Shown: positions 1-12,090, numbered from the stretch's first letter. The stretch: 64,000 bases of DNA from Schistosoma haematobium (GCF_000699445.3 NC_067201.1:10967501-11031500); one strand, 5' to 3'. Numbers and translations: made by a program. The notes: generated from the letters alone by a model not told the origin.

Positions 1-119
1 ACTAATAGTGATATAAAAGTCCTACCTGTTAATAAAGTTAATAGCTATCTAGTGTCAATAACTCAATAGACAAGTGGTTGCAATAACTAGATTCCAGTCT
101 ATATGTGAATACCAACACT

Positions 120-200
120 GGAGTGCAGGTACATTCAGATGATACGTCCTAAATGAGACATAACGTTCGTTCTAGATTACACTGCTAATCACAATCAATG
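120..200 (+). repeat. Decayed Smα-type hammerhead retroposon fragment
   Basis: The segment keeps the order of an Smα hammerhead: a 'gcaggtacat' stem I arm, a core-like stretch, then 'tagattacactgc'. The core bases are lost (CAGATGATAC for CTGANGAG, and CATAAC where GAAAC is expected), so cleavage is unlikely. Identification rests on similarity to better copies at 27361, 30650 and 53602 in this window. Confidence 0.5.
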
Positions 201-467
201 AATTTTGTTTACATTAAGTTTCGAACCCCATCGTCGCCCACTTCAGTTTGAGAAACCCCCTGTGTTAGAGAAAAAGGTATGTCTCAAAGCCTAACATACT
301 GGTCTTGCAATTAAATCGTTTGAAATTCAACTGTTCATCTCTGCCGTTGCTAAGTGTTGGAATTAGTGGTACTATGGACGAAACCTTGTTTTTTTAAAGT
401 TGATGTTAAATAAATGTTTATCTCATCATTCAATACGAGGACAATTGGTAGTTTTATACCATTATAC

Positions 468-833
468 TTACTTGCTTACTTACCCATTATGCCTCATGGA
501 CCATAGGTTACTAACCAGCAATCTTCAACTCATTCTGTCTTAGGTTCTTTCCAGTTGTTGCCAAGTCTATTCATCCTTTTGATGTCTGCCACCGATTCCC
601 TGTGAAACTTGTTCTTTGGTCTTCCTCTTTTCCCTTTGCCTTGAGGATTCCAAGTTAGGACTTTTCTTGTGATGCACTATTAAGACTTCCGCAATGTGTA
701 TCCTATCCACCTCCAGAGCCTTTTCCTAATTTGCACTTCAACTAGAATCTGGCTTGTTCACTGCCACAGTAGGTGGTTGTTGGTTGTGTCTGGCCAAATT
801 TATACATCATACCTTGAATATTTTCAGTGTGCA
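468..833 (-). mobile_element. RTE-like LINE 3' end, 5'-truncated
   Basis: Read on the - strand this matches the end of the same LINE family seen at 21510-22145, 42510-42815 and 45830-46270: the region coding for the reverse-transcriptase C-terminus, then a short TAAG-type tandem tail (here 'cttacttgcttactta' on the + strand). Stops and frameshifts break the frame, so it is a dead fragment. RTE-clade LINEs typically end in short tandem repeats, which fits. Confidence 0.6.

Positions 834-867
<34 letters not shown>
834..867. repeat. (TTA)n microsatellite
   Basis: Eleven or so uninterrupted ATT/TTA units directly beside the LINE fragment. Poly-Tyr and poly-Ile reading frames through it are by-products of the repeat. 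Confidence 0.95.
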
Positions 868-1260
868 GGAGAGACCCAGAAAATTCCTCGAAGAAAACCC
901 AAAGGGGCCCTGAAAACACAGGGAAACATTTTATCCAATGAGCATTGAATAGGAGTTTTTCGGAAACATCTAAGAAGTGAAGAGCTACGCGTCACATTTC
1001 TGATTGGGTGGTTACCTATCCTGATATGTTAAGTAGGGTTCCAGAACTTTCCAGAAGCCTAAGGTCATCTGAAATGCTATAAATACCCTCAATTTTTGTA
1101 CATAAACTAACCTTGTAGTAAAGCTTTCCATATTTCGCGCATTTTCTCGTGTTTAAGTTGTGTAGAGTTAGCCTGCGGTTATTAGGAGAGCTTAGGAAAC
1201 CTATTCGAGTGTTCAGTCAAAAGATTTACCAATTATTATTATTACATATTTGTTTTCCAG

Positions 1261-1452
1261 GTTGACCTGCCTGTATTTTTCTTCCTTGATCCGGAAATTA
1301 GTTCAGATTGGCGGTTAAAACGATGTTCAGAAATTGTATTAAATTATACTTTCTTTGAAGCCAAAAAAGCTAAATTTCATATTCCAGGAATCACAACTCC
1401 GGAATATAATGATACACAAAAGTCGGAAGTACTACCTGGGGTAACTAGTTAG
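1261..1452 (+). CDS. COX11: COX11 terminal coding exon (partial gene)
   Basis: The frame opens right after a strong acceptor ('tgttttccag', ending at 1260) and runs 63 codons to TAG at 1450-1452. The peptide starts VDLPVFFFLDPEI and contains YTFFEAK and IPG, matching the C-terminal end of COX11 proteins, where VDMPVFF...DPE and YTFFEAKEG are conserved. COX11 is a copper chaperone anchored in the inner mitochondrial membrane that delivers Cu(I) to the CuB site of cytochrome c oxidase subunit 1. The copper-binding CFCF motif and the membrane anchor belong to upstream exons that are not in the window. The tail after YTFFEAK is longer than in vertebrate homologues. Identification is by recognition of family motifs. 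Confidence 0.82.
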   Translation, partial: VDLPVFFFLDPEISSDWRLKRCSEIVLNYTFFEAKKAKFHIPGITTPEYNDTQKSEVLPGVTS

Positions 1453-3476
1453 CTGGCCAAACGATAAATAACCAAACAAAACAATTTCTAGCGTACAAAT
1501 CTTTTATACTGTTTAAGAAAATGTACATAGAATTGTTTCCACTAACCTTATTCATGTTTTTGTACATTATGAGTTAGTTGCTAAAGCAGTCATTTTAAAA
1601 GAAACTAATGGAAATTGGCTTCTGGATTTTTTGAAATATTCTTTTAATGAAGATGGGAGATACTACTGATCATTAATTGCTTCTGTAAGTGGTATCATAT
1701 ATCATGTGGCGTTGATTTGTTTGGTGATATCATTTCTATTGCAGAGTGTTTGTTAGTCTCCGGATTGTGCATCCTTGCATTACCCTGCATCATAGTGAAA
1801 GATTGTCATAATTCTTCTGTTAAGAATTACATTGGAATGAATATCTGTTCTTTTCTGTGTACAGTTGTGGGGAATGCTTTCAACCTAATGATCACATAGT
1901 ATCAGTAATATGTTCGTTATGGACACCCCTGCAATCAGTTTCTCTGTCAAGTTATTTGGTTACCAGATAGGATGAAAAAATTATTTGTTTTCTTGTTAGT
2001 TAAATTTCATGAAATCTGTAGTCTTTTAAAAACTCAGTGTTCACTCTCTAATACTTTCACCCTTTGGATACATGTTATTTAATCTTGACCCATTGTTTTT
2101 TATAGGAATTTTTAATAAATCTGTATTGTTATTGTTTGGTATTGTACTTTGGTATCTGTACACTTCATAAAGTCGATGATGGTGCAATACCTGCTTCTGT
2201 AAATGATGTAAAAAATATTTTCTTTAGAATTAGCAAGTGAATAATAAACCGGCTTGGAACAAATTCAGTGCGTGTACTTCCTTATCGCAGTTCAGACTGA
2301 TGGATGTGAGAAATTTACGGATTCTGTAGTGTCCATTCTATGCCGTTGAAATTAATCTGACCTTTAGTGAAACTAGAATATTCATCATAAGGAGGTCACG
2401 ACATGTATTATAAGCACGACAGTCACATTCCTGTATACAACTTGTGAGTTATCTTTCTGGAGAATCACTAGTTTCTTGACTAAATATATTGTGATGTTGG
2501 CAGATTACGAGTATTAGTTTATTGCAGCAATCCTAGGTATTTGATATCAATATATTCTGTATGTTGATTTTTAGTCCCGTTTATAAACACAGTTCAGAAA
2601 TAAACATAAGAATCCTTAGTTGTTGTCTTCCTGATTCTTGGATTTCTGACCCGTAAGTAGTCCACTAATTCTCCCTAGTGAGAGTCAATTTTTACTCTCC
2701 TAATCTAACCCGATATTACCGATTTCAAACTATATCTCAATGTCTTTAAAACAGTGAGGCATTGCGTAATTGAGAATTTCAATATGTATATTTAGTCAGT
2801 TGGTTTTTATCCCAAGTTGATCACTAGTTATGAACGTCAAACCTACAGCTCACCGTAGAATTTGATAACTGGAAGTTAAATAGCACTGGGTTTATTACTT
2901 TGAGCTATTTCCATTTTCCTAAACATCTGGTCCATGGCAAACATCTTATCCTCGACTGTTGGACAGAATTAACATAGTTTACATTAGCTGCCTAATTTAA
3001 AAGAGATATCAGAAATCACCATAAAGTCTTTAATATAAAAAAGTTCCAGGTCGAGAAATCCCAGCCTCCCATAAAAAGGGTACTAAGTTACGAAATGAGA
3101 AGAACTAGTAGTTGAAAGCGTGGACTTAAGAGTTTCATCAGATGAAGAGCTTACGTTTTAATAATGCATTGTACGTGAATGAATAGAGATGTGCGATGAG
3201 TCTTAAGCACGATAGTTTTTTTGGTACTGTTAACGTGTGGTCCTTTTCTCACTATGATTTCTAAATCAAAGTAACGTTATCAGACATCATGACGGTTCTC
3301 TTTAGGAATAGCCCAGGTAAAGTGGTGTGCAGAATCCGTAAAACCTGAATTTTGTATACTTGTTAGGAATACCCACTTGTTCTAGAATTTTATCGACTCT
3401 TATCAAATATATTGTTAAATACAGAATTCTCAGTTATTTTGGAAACATTATATGCGGTGTTAGATAGAGACGTGTA
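1453..3476 (+). other. COX11 3' flank and gene-free sequence
   Basis: AT-rich sequence with no supportable ORF. An AATAAA at 2114-2119 could be the COX11 polyadenylation signal, giving a 3' UTR of about 670 nt. Nothing else was recognised. Confidence 0.4.
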
Positions 3477-3736
3477 TGATAATTAGAAGGATTCCCAAAT
3501 TACCGCAGTTTAAGTCAGCTTCGGTTTGGGCACCCGGGCAGTATCACAGCCCTCACACAAATCTCATTTGATTTGTGTGACGCTTATGTATCTGGTGCCC
3601 CCTTGTACCAATGTCTGTTCGAATGAATAAACAAATAAGTCAGAAATACATAAGCACAAATGAGCGTCTGATATTTGAAATTCGTAATATGCGGGCACTT
3701 GAGTGCAAATGGACCATTAGTTCGTACAAATACCAC
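3477..3736 (-). mobile_element. Solo Gypsy LTR split by a LINE tail
   Basis: The left part (3477-3514) and right part (about 3644-3736) align with the LTRs at 5328-5483, 7207-7370, 8576-8731 and 9836-10002: 'tgataattagaa' at one end, 'ttcgtacaaataccac' at the other, with 'aatatgcgggca' between. The LTR direction follows the gag-bearing copies, so it is on the - strand. No coding sequence adjoins it, so it is a solo LTR. A LINE 3' tail sits inside. Confidence 0.7.
3515..3636 (+). mobile_element. LINE 3' tail nested in the LTR
   Basis: It starts 'cttcggtttgggcacccggg' and ends near 'cttgtaccaatgtctgttcg', the same 3' end as the copies at 43915-44178 and 47085-47290 (both on the other strand) and at the 3' end of the LINE at 54490. 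It is flanked by an 8 bp direct repeat 'taagtcag' (3509-3516 and about 3636-3643), which looks like a target-site duplication. Confidence 0.65.
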
Positions 3737-3959
3737 GCATGCTAAATTCATTATTGTATATCCGTTTTGTATCATTATGTATGACCAAGCATGCTACTCT
3801 CAAATCCATTAATTCGATTGCTTGACTTGTGCTCGGTTGTCGGACTAATTCGTTTTCCCAATATGCTTATCCTCTCGATATTTCTTTGTTTCAACCCATT
3901 TACCTATCGATAGTATACTCGTATTATATTGATCCATTAAATTTTGAAACACGCTTACC

Positions 3960-4345
3960 AACTGATGACGGGATTCAGCCCCGCTCCTGATTTTGACTTT
4001 GAACCTGTCAACCAGTCACATTTTAGCGGGGTTTATTATTTTCGTTATCGCAATTCATGAAGAACGTGGTTCGTTCTCTGAAGATCTTTCTGGCCTACAA
4101 GAAAAATACAGTTTTCTACTATGAAAATACCACTTCATCATGCCACGGACGTGTCAGTTGTGGCGCAGTCAGTCGTGATAGAAGAAAAATCACGACAACA
4201 AAGTCATGACTCCGATTAGCTGTGTAGAAGAAGCTATCCCAAAGTATCTGTGATTAAGTGACTGGATGATAGTAAACATGGACGTAATTACTAACTACAA
4301 TACAATTAGATAACTTGAAAATGTAATATCCTGCACCCTTTGAAT
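3960..4345 (+). repeat. Unclassified dispersed repeat, copy 1
   Basis: About 385 bp alignable with 41235-41630 in the same direction: shared blocks include 'gattttgac', 'gaagcggg/tagcgggg', 'ttttctac.atgaaaat.cc', 'gcagtcagtc.tgatagaag' and 'gtaattact.actac.atac'. No long ORF and no clear terminal repeats. The copies are strongly diverged, so the family is old. Confidence 0.6.
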
Positions 4346-5327
4346 TCATTTCCAAACAATTAAAATTAGACCAGCTTAATGCTGATTGTACTCCACCTGA
4401 ATACATTTGCTTCATATTCTATTTCTAGTGCTATTTTATCCTAATATATTTGCGGGTGATTACAAATCTGTGTGTATATATCAATCATAAAGAAGTCTAA
4501 TTCTGAAGTTATTCTGATACTACAACTATTCTAACCCTGCTGAATCGACTTAGTTTTAATCGAGTTTAAAAATGGCAAATTTGGTTCTTAATTAAAACGT
4601 CTTAAAATGACAAAATATTAGTGTGTGAGTTCTTCGTTTTATTCGGAATCAGAATAAGGTGCGTCATCCAGCAGGCTGGTTTATTACCGGGTGGGCACTT
4701 AAGTCTCAACTCAGTCAGATATAAGTAACTTTTCTAATACACATGTCATTATTTACTCTTCCAGTTTAATGCTTGTAGTATATTGCACTATTCTAAAGTT
4801 CTCTAGTGTTCTTATTATTAACTCTTTCCAGGATTTTAACATTTTCACAGTCTAATAGGATCTATTGAAGTGACTTCTGCGGTTTATATGCTACACGTAT
4901 TCCAGACAGCTTCAATAATCTCGTCGCAAATTTCGATATGTCTCTTATGTACGGCAGGATGATATGTTCGCTAATTTTTGTGTTACGTTTGGTCTCTGCT
5001 GAAGAATTGGTTAATAATTTTTGATGAAGTTGTGTTGGTATCCGTTCATTTTAAGAATAATAAGTAGATATTTTTCCTCATTTTTCTTCACTGCCAGTTT
5101 GTTACACTGTGTTCTTAAATAAAGTTTGTACGTAGTCGATAGTATTCGTACTTTGGTTTTTGCTACCATTTCCTAGTACAAAATCTGGATTATTTAGTAC
5201 TTTTCCCATCTTTTTCTATCCCAGCAAGTTCTATTTAGATGGGGATACAATACGAATTTTAATATCCCTGTGAGATATACCAGCAAGTTCTGATGACTTT
5301 CAGTTATTGCTGCCTTGTAGAATTCCG

Positions 5328-5483
5328 TGATAATTAAAATAATTGTACTAACTAGGAATTCCCGAAATAACACAATTTAGGCCAGGTAGACCTAGATGAG
5401 CACAACTGAAAGTATTGTATTTAGTTTTTGAAATCGGGCAGTTATCAAGTACAAAGGAATCATTAATTCATTCAAGCAACACA
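5328..5483 (-). repeat. Gypsy element A, 3' LTR
   Basis: About 156 bp. On the - strand it begins TGTGTTGC and ends TTATCA, giving the TG...CA ends of an LTR. It matches the LTR at 7207-7370 on the other side of the gag remnant. Confidence 0.7.
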
Positions 5484-7206
5484 TCTATCACAGCTTAAAC
5501 GAGGATCCAATTTTTTTCAGTCGATTCCACCTCTTCCTCTTGGGTTTATTATGTGTCCGTCCGACTGTGTTCTTGATGTGGACTCTGTATGATCTAAAGT
5601 ATATTCATTAGTATTATAATTAACAACCAACACTGGAGCAGACTCACATGATTCCTGGAATTGTATACACTCACCATGTCGGTTGTGTACTGAAACCACT
5701 GATATCTAGAATTTGAACCATGAACTTTCAAACACTATCCTACCCCATGAAATAGAGTCGGGTCCTTAAGTTGCAATGTCATGGCCAGTTTGAGGTTCCC
5801 GATTTACATTATCTTCTCATATCTCGCATTTCGATCATTATATGTGGGATACACTGACATATATTTTGAAGCACCGCATCACGTGACGCCGACTTGCATA
5901 ATTAATATTATGCATATACCTCCTGTTTTTCGCGTTAGAATACAAAAGGTGATTGTTTCAGTTGTGATATAAATATAGATTAATATATGTGATTAACACA
6001 TGTGATTCATCTAGTCTTGATTCACCTGCAAAACAACTAAATGGAAAATATGTATACCCATTAGGGTAATCTTGAATTCGATTTGGATTTCCTGCCTGTG
6101 CGAACTTCATATTTGGGGGAACAGATTCTCTGACTACTTCGGGAAAACTTTTTACTTCTTCTGATTCATCATATCACTGATTGAGGATTCTACCCAACAT
6201 AAATTGGTTGTGAGAATATCTAACATCTGATACAATAACACCAGAAATATGACTGGAATTCGGCTCGTTCGGATATATTTGTGCCATTTATTAGGAAATA
6301 TCCCTAGAGATAAATCCATTGTAAAAACAAATAACATCATTTGCGACAGAATAAGGACTGTGATTGGATTTAGACTCATTAGGAACTTATTTCTCACATT
6401 TATTCAAGATGTCACTGGGAGTAAATAAATCATTAGGATAGACCACATCTGATAAAAAAACCCAGAATTCTGATCAGGACTTGGTGCTCCCAATATATCT
6501 TCCACATATTTGGAAACAAGTTCGTTAGAGATACATGAATCATGAGAACAACGGATAACTGGTAAAATAATACCACGGGTCTGCTCAGAGTATGATTTAT
6601 TCGAAGGATTCAACTTAAGAGGATCAGAATTACAAAGTTCAGTATTAATTGCAGCGAAGTGAACAGTAGTATTAAAAACCGACCGAATCTGTCCAAACTT
6701 ACTGCGTTTAAAATATTTAGCATTATGAAATGCACATGAACTAAATGACTGAAACTTGCCACAGGACAAACGTTTAACAGACTTGTGTCCGTGTTCGTGA
6801 CCTGCATCACAACTCCCCGAAGGATCATTTGCATAACCTCGAGTACTCCCCGGGTTGGGATGACATAGTAATGTAGTGAAATTTCTGATGTCCTGATGAA
6901 TCATCTTTTTTTTGAAATTTTGCCCCCTTGCAGCATTTGAAATTTGTATAATTTACATGGTCTATCAGTAGCTCCTTGAGAGTTGTATATGGAAGTGAAA
7001 TAGGCTTTTCTGGAAATCCCAGAGAATTTAATAAGCTGTATGCTTCTGTGCTGACGAACGTAAGGAAATGAGCCATCTTATTATGATCATCAACATCTTC
7101 CTTGATCACAGTCCAGATCTTTAAACCTTCCATATTACCATCAAAAGTATCGATGTTTGAATGTATGTCTAACTGTTTCATTGTAGGCTTCATCGCGACG
7201 CTAGTC
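5484..7206 (-). mobile_element. Gypsy element A internal region (decayed gag-pol)
   Basis: About 1.7 kb between two matching LTRs. Read on the - strand, gag comes first (7193-6825), then a decayed nucleocapsid/protease segment (6904-6404, other frame), then more broken coding sequence to about 6152, and a short relic of the pol C-terminus (5699-5517). Most of pol (reverse transcriptase, RNase H, most of integrase) is missing, so the element cannot move by itself. Confidence 0.7.
6404..7193 (-). pseudogene. Gypsy gag / nucleocapsid remnant
   Basis: The upstream frame (7193-6825) carries a gag-like stretch with 'FLTFVSTEAYSLLNSLGFPEKPISLPY' pattern elements (STEAYSLL, PEKPISLPYTTLKELL), as in trematode Gypsy gag. 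A frameshift near 6900 passes to a second frame (6904-6404) where a CCHC zinc knuckle should lie. There the cysteines of C-X2-C are replaced (YFKRSKFG, SVFN), so the knuckle is dead. Downstream residues resemble the linker before the protease. No catalytic Asp of a protease was found. Confidence 0.65.
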
Positions 7207-7370
7207 TGATAAGTGGAATATTTGAATTGTTATGCGAACTAGGAAATCCTGAAATAACACAATTTAAGCCAGGTAGAGCTAGATGAGGAGAGTCGGATGT
7301 ATTGTGTTTAGAATTCGAAACCAGGCAGTCATTAAGTACAAAGGAATCACTAGTTCGTACAAAAGCCACA
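7207..7370 (-). repeat. Gypsy element A, 5' LTR
   Basis: About 164 bp, matching 5328-5483, just upstream (on the - strand) of the gag frame that starts at 7193. Only about 13 bp separate LTR and ATG, so little of a primer-binding leader remains. Confidence 0.7.
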
Positions 7371-8575
7371 AACGCCTGACGAAATTATGTAACAGATATA
7401 ACTCATCAACTATCAAATTGGTGGCTATTTATGCATACTGTAGTGGAAGTCAAGGTTAATAGTTCGTTCCGTGCCATTCACCTGCACAAGACAATTACTC
7501 TAATATGGAGCATGTATGCTTGTCATTTTGGGTAAGCAGTGATAAATGGTTTGATATATAATTAGTCAGCAAGGATTTTGACTATCTTCCTCAGAACACT
7601 GGAAATTATTTCTATTAAAATAACAAAAAATATTTGAGTATTTCAACCATAGAAACGACTGAGTGTGTAATCGATGAAAAAATTAGGTGGAAGCGAAATA
7701 GTTTTCAATCTAGTGAGTTAATCAGACGGGTGACGTTTGTTTAAATACACCACAATGCATTGGTTGTCAAAGACTCATTTTTGACTTGCGCGTTTTCACA
7801 CACATAATTATGTCAAGCACAATGGGTCCAAATGCTAGAGTTCACAGAGTATCAGAAATTAAAGAATGGTAATTTCTATCACACTTGATATTCGCATAGA
7901 TTATTTCGCACTTTTTGTATCTATTCTTGTCATTTTTTATTTCAAATGGATAAAAATTGAAATAGTATTACTTTGAGTAGCTATAATATACGAGTATGAT
8001 TTCATAAATTTCATCAAAACGTTGTTATTTCATAAAAAAGCTCAATAAAGACGTGGTCCTGTCGATTTCACACAGCATGTCTTAAATATTCGTAATGCAA
8101 CTAGCCTCGTAACACGTGGCGTAGTTATTACATTTAAATGTGCTATATGTTGAAATCGTTTTCATTTTTAATGACCTTGATTATACACAACGTGAATATC
8201 TAGTTAGTGTATGTAGCAACTGCCACAAAGCTTCACGTCATTTAGTCATCCTTTGACGATGGTGAATTATTGTTATAATTCTATGTCAAAATATCAAATT
8301 GCTCTTTTTGTAATACGCCAACCAAATCTTTTTTATTTTATAAAATCTCGTTTCGCTTTTTGTTTCGTTGTCACTTGATTGAACAATCACTTTAGGGATA
8401 TCAGGATTATTGATTTAAGTTAGTGATGCTTGTTTTCTTCAAACACTGGATCTCTTGACAGTTTTCATGAACCAACTCAGGTGAAAGTTGGCAGTTTGTA
8501 AAAATCGGGCAACTAAACACCTTGAAGTTAGCCTCTTGAAACTATGGTAAATAGTATACTGTTTGTGTGTTGGTA
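7371..8575. other. Gene-free spacer between two Gypsy remnants
   Basis: AT-rich; no ORF, RNA or repeat was recognised. Confidence 0.4.
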
Positions 8576-8731
8576 TGATAATTAGAAATATTCTAATTAA
8601 TGTACTTACTAAGCATTCCCAAATTAATGCAATTTAAGTCAATTTAAGCACAAATGATCATTTTATATTTGGAATTTGTAATATGCGGGCATTTAAGTAG
8701 AAAGGGATCATTAGTTCGTACAAGTGCCACA
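8576..8731 (-). repeat. Gypsy element B, 3' LTR
   Basis: About 156 bp, matching the LTR at 9836-10002 and element A LTRs; + strand ends are 'tgataattag' and 'caagtgccaca'. Confidence 0.7.
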
Positions 8732-8769
8732 TCCGCCACAGCTTAAATGGGAATCCAAATTTCTGTATT

Positions 8770-9765
8770 AGATTGTACTTCTCCTTAGGTTCATCGTATG
8801 TCTATCCGACTGTGTATTAGATGTAAGCTCTGCGTAATATGGTTCCTGGGATTGTATTTGATCTACATTTCGGTTGTGCGCATTCAAATAACTGATATCT
8901 AGGATTCGAAATATAGACTTTCCAATATTCTTCACCACAATTCTCGTGGCTAGTCGAAGATAGTTTATACGATAACATATAACTTCTGGAAACCCTAAAC
9001 ACCTCATGTTCGGATAAAGCATCCTTCCTTTTAATAACTTTGATGAAATTTGTTACGTTACGGGATGCCTAGCATTTCTATATTGCAGTAGAAGTGTGAT
9101 TACTACTCTCTCTATTTCATCAAATGTTGAAGCAGATATAAGATTAATAGCCGTTTTTAATGTCCTGATAGAATTTTTCGCCTGACCACTAGAACAAGGG
9201 TGACTGAGAGCAGTTAAAAAATGTCTACAATCCACAACACCCAACCAGATAGTGACTGTGTCTGAAGAAAATTGAGAGCTATTATCAGTTGCTAATGCCA
9301 TAGGATCCCCCCTTTCGACTATAAACGTTCCTTTACACTTGGGTTGTGGAGTTAGACTTTGGTGAAGTTGTGAAAAAAGGTTCAGGCTACATGAAAAAAG
9401 AATCAGTGACGATAAGTGCACAGTATCTGCCGAAAAATGAGCCACAATATTTTTCATGAATTTTCTGCCGGGCCTCAGGCGATGCTGGCCATAGAGCCCA
9501 ATTCGAAGGATAATTTTTTGACCTATGACGTCTTCCACAATTGTTTGTTGTACGACATATATCTGCATTCGAAGCTAGCACACTTCACATCACTGAGTAG
9601 CAGTTCTTTGATAAATTCATATAACAGTGAAATTGGTTTTTCTGAAAAAGCTAGATTATTTAGCAGATTATAAACTTCTTTACGGATTAATACTAGGAAA
9701 TAAGCTGTAAATTTATCATCTTTAGTGTCTTTTTTTGTCATACACCAGATTTCAAACATCTCCAT
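8770..9765 (-). pseudogene. Internally deleted Gypsy: gag joined to integrase
   Basis: Reading the - strand from 9765: a gag stretch (EIWCMTKKDTKDDK..., LLNNLAFSEKPISLLYEFIKELL) clearly related to element A gag runs to about 9550. It then changes to integrase-type sequence (9523-9053) with HRLRPGRKFMKNIV (zinc-domain-like), DNSSQFSSD (core second Asp region), SGQAKNSIRTLK (third acidic site region, the Glu replaced by Lys) and LLLQYRNARHPVT. A further frame (9022-8768) holds an integrase C-terminal stretch with NVDQIQ. Protease, reverse transcriptase and RNase H are absent: a deletion joins gag to integrase. Frameshifts and the altered catalytic site make it non-functional. Confidence 0.68.
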
Positions 9766-9835
9766 TTAGTCTTCCAAGTCACCCACACTTAATTAATATC
9801 CAACTGTCCAAGATTTGACTCAATCGTGGTGTCAA

Positions 9836-10002
9836 TGTAATAATTAGAAGTACTCGGATCAATTCGTTATTCAAGAACTTCCAAATTAGTGCAATTTAAG
9901 CCAGGTAGAACTAGATGAGCACAAATGAACGTATTATATTTGAGCTTCGTAACATACGGGCAATCAAGTACAAAAGAATCATTAGGTTGTGCAAATGTCA
10001 CA
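9836..10002 (-). repeat. Gypsy element B, 5' LTR
   Basis: About 167 bp, matching 8576-8731; contains 'aagccaggtagaactagatg' also seen at 5380 and 7262. Confidence 0.68.
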
Positions 10003-11879
10003 GTTAGTGACTGTAGTCATGATAGAGAAATGTACGACCAAATGTTTTACATATTGTTCACCAAACACCGGCGTTTTTACTATATAATAGTTTGACATGA
10101 ATCTTCTTAGAAAATGGTCAGCTTTTTGTTTTTAATCTTTGTACCTGCAAACCTTAGTTTAAACTTAAATAAAGGCCTAGAATAAGCCTAGATTGTCCAA
10201 ATTGTATGACGTGGAGTTTCGTGAGCCACATATACCTGATACTATGTGGATTGGACTAATTTGTTTTACGTTTCTAAACAGTATTCTGTCTAATAAGACT
10301 GACTGTAACATATTTTTGGATTTAGTGCTTCAGTGATTATATCTTGTTCTTTCTTCTTCTTGTCACTTGGTACATATTGAAACAAACTTTCAATTCATGT
10401 TGCTTTGGTTAGTTAAAGTAGACCGCGGATATCAGTGTTTTATTAGAATAGTGATTAAAATTTACTAACCAGGGGGTTGTTATAGATCCAGTATGATATT
10501 TATCTGCTCTTTTAACACCTTCCGTTCAAAATCACAATTAACCCATCTTTACGAGTGACAACGTTTTTGAACATCGTTTAACCTAAAATATTTTCTTTAG
10601 TAAACCAGAATAATTAGTTACTAATAAATATGGTTATTTCATTTATGTTTCCCTCTCTACGTTTTCTGCTGATTCCCGAATTTATTAAGTAATTTTTTTA
10701 AAACGCTGTGTGCATTCTGTCTCTGCTCTTTTTATTTCGTTGGATTCGTAGGAATGGTTAACATTCTTCAATTACAATGACTGAGACAGTAATGGTTTGT
10801 TAATCTCATGATAACCTCTTTTGTAGACTATTCAATCTCCAGACCATTATATCAAAGATCATTAATATTATTATTATCTACTTGTATTCATTGTTGATTG
10901 TTAACCCGTATTATGTGTCCCTGAGAAATTCCAGTTCACTTCAGCCATAAGTTATCCAAAGATGAAGATGACCATCAATAGATTAAATCATCATTTATTA
11001 TTTGCTACCGATACATTTTAAATAAAACTGAAATACTTTAGTTCTTACAAAGTTTTTAGGTTCTTCCACCAGAGAATAAAATAAGATTGAATACCTTATG
11101 TCTTAAAACACTTTATGCATTTGGATTTAGACTAAAAGCAATACCAGTCCTGTCTATCAGAATACAAATCCTGTCTCAATGTGATCAGTTGTTTGGCTTT
11201 TATTTTCTCGGAATTCAAGGTGTACCAAATGTTCTAATTTTTCTAAAATATGACAAACGGAAGATCAGTATCAAGTTCAGGACCTGCATTTTTATTGTGA
11301 TGTTAAGTATGACATTAATTCATATCATCTTAAATTGTCTTCAAAACAATGAGGACTTGAGTCATGCGGGAAGTATATATGTCGCAGTGGTCAAGCTGAC
11401 AGTAAAGTTTGTCATTTGCTATTGAACCAGCAAGAAAGCAAAGTCGCTCAGTTGGTTATGTACATCTATGAATGTTACCAACGTATCCACTTGCAGTAGT
11501 GAACATACATGTTCAGTTCGTTACAATTTTTTCAGTAATTCATATCATGTTTAAAGTTTAACAACCATAAGACATCGATGTTTCGTTACGCTATTTTTGC
11601 AAACTCTCAAGTGTAGATTTGCTTGCTTGGTCAAACTTCATATTGCGTACGTTAATTTTCTACGTTGAAGTCGTATATTAATCTTAATGATGGACTCCAT
11701 CTGTCAAAACCTTGGCACTTAAGGCAACAAGTGTTCATTTTTATCTATAGTATAAATAATTGGCATTCACATGCTTATTTTAATTAACCTCATATGGTAA
11801 CTCTGAGAATAATCTTCCAGCCTTGTGTTATTTTCTTGACCAATTTTATAAGTTTAATTCACTTGGCATTATTTTGCGT
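10003..11879. other. Gene-free sequence
   Basis: AT-rich. A 112-codon open frame at 11087-11425 (+) has no recognisable domain and no splice or codon signature, so it is not called. No other structure was recognised. Confidence 0.35.
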
Positions 11880-12090
11880 GTGCCTTTCCATTATTGTTTA
11901 GGCACCCCGTGCGGGCTGCCTCGATATTGCCTCAAGCCACAAGTTTGTAAGTAAAGATGGACAGTGGCTAACAGTAGGATCCTAGATTCGGCCCGAGTCC
12001 CCGAGTGAGCATCAACTCTGAGATGCAGGTACATCCATCCCAAATAAAACGAATTGCGATTCTCGGATTCCACTACTAGCCTTTATCCAT
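11880..12090 (+). repeat. Smα-type retroposon, decayed hammerhead
   Basis: Contains 'gagatgcaggtacatcca', 'cccaaataaaacgaa' and 'ggattccactactagcc', the order of an Smα hammerhead, but the CTGANGAG core is deleted between stem I and stem II. The upstream part (11890-12000) is a diverged retroposon body. Confidence 0.55.

Noticed and set aside
696..995. Reading frames with runs of Tyr or Ile
   Set aside because: They are translations of the (TTA)n tract and a LINE fragment.
1717..1899. 60-codon frame with hydrophobic residues
   Set aside because: Lies in the probable COX11 3' UTR; no homology, splice or codon support.
11087..11425. 112-codon open frame
   Set aside because: No recognisable domain and no neighbouring exon; chance frame in AT-rich DNA is likely.
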